Below the pieces are notes generated by a model that saw only the letters and a program-made list of their open reading frames with translations, had not been told where the DNA came from and searched no databases. This document shows positions 35,215 to 38,066 of a stretch of DNA of 38,066 nt, in pieces. The stretch spans positions 1-38,066 of the forward strand of contig CAMAYR010000012.1 of the NCBI GenBank assembly GCA_945862355.1, read 5' to 3'. The position numbers and the translations under genes were made by a program. Each line of letters opens with the position of its first letter. Position 1 is the stretch's first letter. This stretch comes from Devosia equisanguinis. Lineage in GTDB: Bacteria > Pseudomonadota > Alphaproteobacteria > Rhizobiales > Hyphomicrobiaceae.

Positions 35215-35580
35215 ATGGACGACATGCAGCAGCGCGAGACGATCCTCAAGAAGGACATGATGCTCGTCGGCATTCTGGGTCTCGCCGTACTCAACGGCAT
35301 GCACTTCTCGCCCTGGTACGACGGCGCCTTTCTGCTGGCCAAGCCATTCCTCGAAGTCAGTTTTTGGATCACCTCGCCGATCATCGCCTTCTACCTGACC
35401 TCGCTCGCGCTCTCGACGCTGTCGGTCATGATCGCCGGCATTCCGGCAGCCATTTTCGAGCGCGTGACCGGGCGGGCCCAAAGCGATGTGGCGTCGCTCT
35501 ACGTCTGGCTCGGGGCAATGGTGATCATCACAATACCTGCGCTCATCGCCGCCTCCCAAGCGACGCGGCTGCCGGGCTGA
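35215..35580 (+). CDS. Membrane protein of unknown function
   Basis: The 121-residue protein has three predicted membrane helices (about 16-36, 48-78 and 96-114) and a charged N-terminus. No family was recognised. AGGGTG lies before the ATG, and the gene starts five bases after the YggT-like gene, so they are probably co-transcribed and may act in the same membrane. A perfect hairpin begins on its stop codon. Confidence 0.7.
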   Translation: MDDMQQRETILKKDMMLVGILGLAVLNGMHFSPWYDGAFLLAKPFLEVSFWITSPIIAFYLTSLALSTLSVMIAGIPAAIFERVTGRAQSDVASLYVWLGAMVIITIPALIAASQATRLPG

Positions 35581-35598
35581 TCGGTCGTTCTGACCGAT
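35580..35598 (+). terminator. Hairpin starting at the stop codon of the membrane-protein gene
   Basis: ATCGGTC (35580-35586) pairs perfectly with GACCGAT (35592-35598) across GTTCT. There is no T-run, so it may be a terminator or a 3' stabilising stem. Confidence 0.4.
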
Positions 35599-35802
35599 AC
35601 GTCTGCCACTTCACGCAGGTTGCCGGTTCAGGCGCCCGAATTGCTGGGGGGGGCTGGCGCGTTCCGCTCTCGGCCAGTCATCGTTGACTACGCCCGCCAA
35701 TTAGCTCGGGCTGAGCCGCTGCCAGCTGCGGTTGTCGGTGGACATCGGAGCCGGCGGCGGTCAGATTTGAGCCAACCCAATCATTTCCCGCAAGGAACCC
35801 CC

Positions 35803-37236
35803 ATGGCTGCTTCCGCTCCCTACGCCGATCTGCGCGAGTTCATCGACCGGGTCGAGGCGCTCGGTGCGCTGCGGCGCGTTCCTGGCGCCGACCCGAACCT
35901 CGAGATCGGTGCGATCACCGAGGTCGCGGCCGGGCGGCCGGATTGTCCCGCGCTGCTGTTCGAGGCCATCAAGGGCGCGCCCGCGGGCTTTCGCATCATG
36001 ACCAACGCGACCACGACGCCGCAACGCGCGGCGCTGGCGCTCGGCATCGATCCGACATTGTCGCCGCTCGATGCGCTGAAGGCGTGGAAGGGGCGGCGCG
36101 GCGAGCTGAAGCTGCAGGAGCCACGCGCCGTGGAAAAAGGGCTGTGGCAGGAGAACAGGGTGGAGGGCGCCAGCGTCGATCTCGGCCGGTTTCCCGCACC
36201 TCACTGGCACAAGGGCGACGGTGGCCCGTTCATCGGGTCAGGCTCGATCGTCGTCATGCGCGATCCGGATACCGGCTGGGTGAACGCCTCGATCTACAGG
36301 CTGCAGGTGCACGGCAAGGACCGCATCACGGTGCAGTTCGATCACCAGGGCCGGCACGGGGCGATCATCGCGCGGAAGTGGTGGGAGAAGGGCAAGCCGT
36401 GTCCCGTCGCCGTCGTCAACGGCCCGGACCCCGCCCTGTTCATCGCCGGGTTCGAGTATCTGCCCGAGGGCGCTTCCGAGTTCGCTTTCGCCGGCGCCAT
36501 CAAGGGCCAGCCGATCGAGGTAGCGCCAGGGCCGCTGACCGGCCTGCCGGTGCCGGCGCGCGCCGAGCTCGTGCTCGAGGGACATATGCATCCCGGTGAG
36601 ACCCTGCCCGAAGGACCGTTTGGCGAGTTCACCGGCTACTACGCGTCCGAGAAGCGCCCCTCGCCGGCTATGCGGGTGGAGGCGATCCATTGGCGGACCG
36701 ATCCGATCCTGCTCGGCTCGCCGCCGATGAAGCCGCCGCGGTTCCACTTCGGGCTGCCGTTCCGCGCCGCCAGCATGTGGAGCCAGCTCGAGAACGACGG
36801 CGTCACGGACGTCGTCGGCGCGTGGCAGCACGTCGCACAGCTGATGACGGTGATCGCCATCAAGCAGCGCTACGCGGGTCACGCCAAGCGCGCGGGACTG
36901 ATCGCGGCCGCGCAAAGCTACATGGGCCGCGTAATCGTGATCGTGGACGACGACGTGGACCCGTCGAACCTCGCCGATGTGATGTGGGCGGTGACGACGC
37001 GGTCGGAGCCGTCGGAGCAGGTCGACATCGTGCGCGGCGCCTGGTCGTCCGCGCTCGACCCTCGCATCGCGCCGGAGGCCCGCGCGAAGGGACAGACATC
37101 GCATTCCAAGATGATCATCGACGCCTGCATCCCATTCGGAATGCTGGAGACCTATCCGAAGACCTCGGCCATCAGTCTCGCAGAGGCCAAGGATATCGAG
37201 GCGAAGTGGGGGAAGGTGATCGCGGGCAAGGGCTGA
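35803..37236 (+). CDS. UbiD-family decarboxylase
   Basis: The 477-residue protein is a prenylated-FMN-dependent UbiD-type (de)carboxylase. Family marks are NASIYRLQVHGKDR (161-174) with the likely catalytic Arg166, ELVLEGHMHPGETLPEGPFGEFTGYY (255-280) with Glu270 and Glu275 spaced five apart as in the catalytic E-R-E network, and the C-terminal VDDDVDPSNLADVMWAVTTR metal/oligomer block. Substrates in the family range from 4-hydroxybenzoate to ferulate and other unsaturated acids; this one is unknown. ATG 35803 follows CAAGGAAC; the longer in-frame extension to 35620 is unlike the family. A UbiX flavin prenyltransferase, needed to make its cofactor, is not in the window. Confidence 0.9.
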   Translation: MAASAPYADLREFIDRVEALGALRRVPGADPNLEIGAITEVAAGRPDCPALLFEAIKGAPAGFRIMTNATTTPQRAALALGIDPTLSPLDALKAWKGRRGELKLQEPRAVEKGLWQENRVEGASVDLGRFPAPHWHKGDGGPFIGSGSIVVMRDPDTGWVNASIYRLQVHGKDRITVQFDHQGRHGAIIARKWWEKGKPCPVAVVNGPDPALFIAGFEYLPEGASEFAFAGAIKGQPIEVAPGPLTGLPVPARAELVLEGHMHPGETLPEGPFGEFTGYYASEKRPSPAMRVEAIHWRTDPILLGSPPMKPPRFHFGLPFRAASMWSQLENDGVTDVVGAWQHVAQLMTVIAIKQRYAGHAKRAGLIAAAQSYMGRVIVIVDDDVDPSNLADVMWAVTTRSEPSEQVDIVRGAWSSALDPRIAPEARAKGQTSHSKMIIDACIPFGMLETYPKTSAISLAEAKDIEAKWGKVIAGKG

Positions 37237-37311
37237 TGGCTTTGGTCACGCGCAGTGCATCGAAAAACCAGATGCTCGTGCCTTCGTCGGGCAGTTGGTT
37301 TGGAGGTATGC

Positions 37312-37341
37312 GCGCGCAGGGTTGGTGTCGCGGCTGCGCGC
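37312..37341. terminator. GC-rich inverted repeat between convergent ubiD-like gene and trpB
   Basis: GCGCGCAG (37312-37319) and CTGCGCGC (37334-37341) form a perfect 8-pair stem with a 14-base loop, in the 181-base gap between two convergent genes. No T-run is present on either side. Confidence 0.4.
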
Positions 37342-37417
37342 AAGCAAAAGTGTGATACCGGCCCGCCGCCTCGACGCTCCGGTCAATCCTTCGGTGGGCC
37401 GACACCAACAGCACTCA

Positions 37418-38066
37418 TCAGATCTCCATTCCCAGCGCCTTGGCCACGGTGAACAGATCCTTGTCGCCGCGGCCACACAAGTTCATGACGAGCAGGTTAG
37501 ACTTGGGCAGCTTCGGCGCGAGCTTCATGACGTAGGACAGCGCGTGGGCGGGCTCCAGCGCAGGGATGATACCCTCCTCGCGTGTGCAGACCTGCAGCGC
37601 CTCGAGCGCTTCCTTGTCTGTCGCGTAGACGTACTTCACGCGGCCGGTGTCCTTCAGCCAGGAATGCTCGGGGCCGACGCCGGGGTAATCGAGCCCGGCC
37701 GAGATGGAATGGCCTTCCAGGATCTGGCCGTCCTCGTCCTGGAGGAGATACGTCCGATTGCCGTGCAGAACGCCGGGCTTGCCGCCGTTCATCGAGGCGG
37801 CATGGCCATTGGGCACCTCGAGACCGTGGCCGCCCGCCTCGACGCCCCAGATTGCGACGCTGGCGTCGTCGAGGAACGGGTGGAACAGTCCGATCGCATT
37901 GGAGCCGCCACCGATACAGGCCACGAGCGTGTCGGGCAGGCGTCCCTCGGCGGCCATCATCTGCTCGCGCACCTCGTCGCCGATGATCGACTGGAAGTCG
38001 CGCACCATCGCCGGATAGGGATGAGGACCCGCTGCCGTGCCGATCAGATAGTAGGTGTTGTGGACG
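37418..38066 (-). CDS. trpB: Tryptophan synthase beta subunit (3' part, 5' end outside the window)
   Basis: The frame enters from the right edge and runs leftward for 216 residues to a TGA at 37418. It is the C-terminal half of TrpB: the [17 protein letters not shown] segment, the pyridoxal-phosphate phosphate-binding loop GGGSNAIG, the [15 protein letters not shown] block, and the closing NLCGRGDKD segment. TrpB condenses indole with serine to make tryptophan. The catalytic lysine lies upstream of the window. No trpA follows: the only ATG overlapping the trpB stop gives 11 codons, and the next gene is the convergent UbiD-family gene. The stop and downstream hairpin look normal, so this is probably the end of its transcript. 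Confidence 0.95.
   Translation of the reverse strand, partial: VHNTYYLIGTAAGPHPYPAMVRDFQSIIGDEVREQMMAAEGRLPDTLVACIGGGSNAIGLFHPFLDDASVAIWGVEAGGHGLEVPNGHAASMNGGKPGVLHGNRTYLLQDEDGQILEGHSISAGLDYPGVGPEHSWLKDTGRVKYVYATDKEALEALQVCTREEGIIPALEPAHALSYVMKLAPKLPKSNLLVMNLCGRGDKDLFTVAKALGMEI

Overview
The window is GC-rich, densely coded bacterial DNA. Gene content, AGGAG-type ribosome sites, Rhizobiales-style urt/ure gene order and frequent ATGA/GTGA overlaps suggest an alphaproteobacterium, probably of the Hyphomicrobiales; this is inferred from gene content, not from a marker gene. No tRNA, rRNA, insertion sequence or CRISPR array was seen.

Layout, left to right. Positions 1-327 hold the start of a leftward Pilz-domain gene cut by the window edge. 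Positions 929-6955 are a catabolic block: an extradiol-type (VOC) dioxygenase with its own terminator, a Baeyer-Villiger-type flavin monooxygenase whose fingerprint His is a Cys, and a complete TRAP transporter (DctP, DctQ, DctM). A secreted protein built from three related beta-rich repeats follows (7571-8842), then a leftward, divergent aconitase-family enzyme (9104-11791) facing an alpha/beta hydrolase (12077-12865). rfbC and rfbB (13327-15007) are present without rfbA or rfbD. Positions 15126-19290 carry an intradiol dioxygenase, a thiamine-diphosphate enzyme and a MetE-C-terminal-like protein.

Positions 19679-30369 are one nitrogen-acquisition unit: urtABCDE (urea ABC importer) followed without a break by ureD, a fused ureA-ureB, ureC, ureE, ureF and ureG. 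Almost every junction overlaps or nearly touches, so urea import, hydrolysis and nickel-centre assembly are probably co-transcribed. A sigma-54-type -24/-12 element lies just before urtA, which would fit nitrogen control. The urtE frame is interrupted by a TAA at codon 18 although the rest of the gene is intact.

Positions 30375-32096 are a zone of gene decay: a frameshifted LLM-class flavin oxidoreductase, a short Lys/Ala-rich ORF and the C-terminal remnant of a cytochrome P450. Positions 32454-35580 hold a two-gene Na+/solute symporter (DUF4212-type small subunit plus large subunit), a YggT-like membrane protein and an unrecognised membrane protein. The window ends with a UbiD-family decarboxylase and the 3' part of a leftward trpB.

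The most noteworthy items are the interrupted urtE, the sigma-54-like urea promoter, the monooxygenase with the altered fingerprint, the three-repeat secreted protein, and the uncharacterised combination of intradiol dioxygenase, ThDP enzyme and MetE-like protein. No wholly new system can be proven from sequence reading alone.
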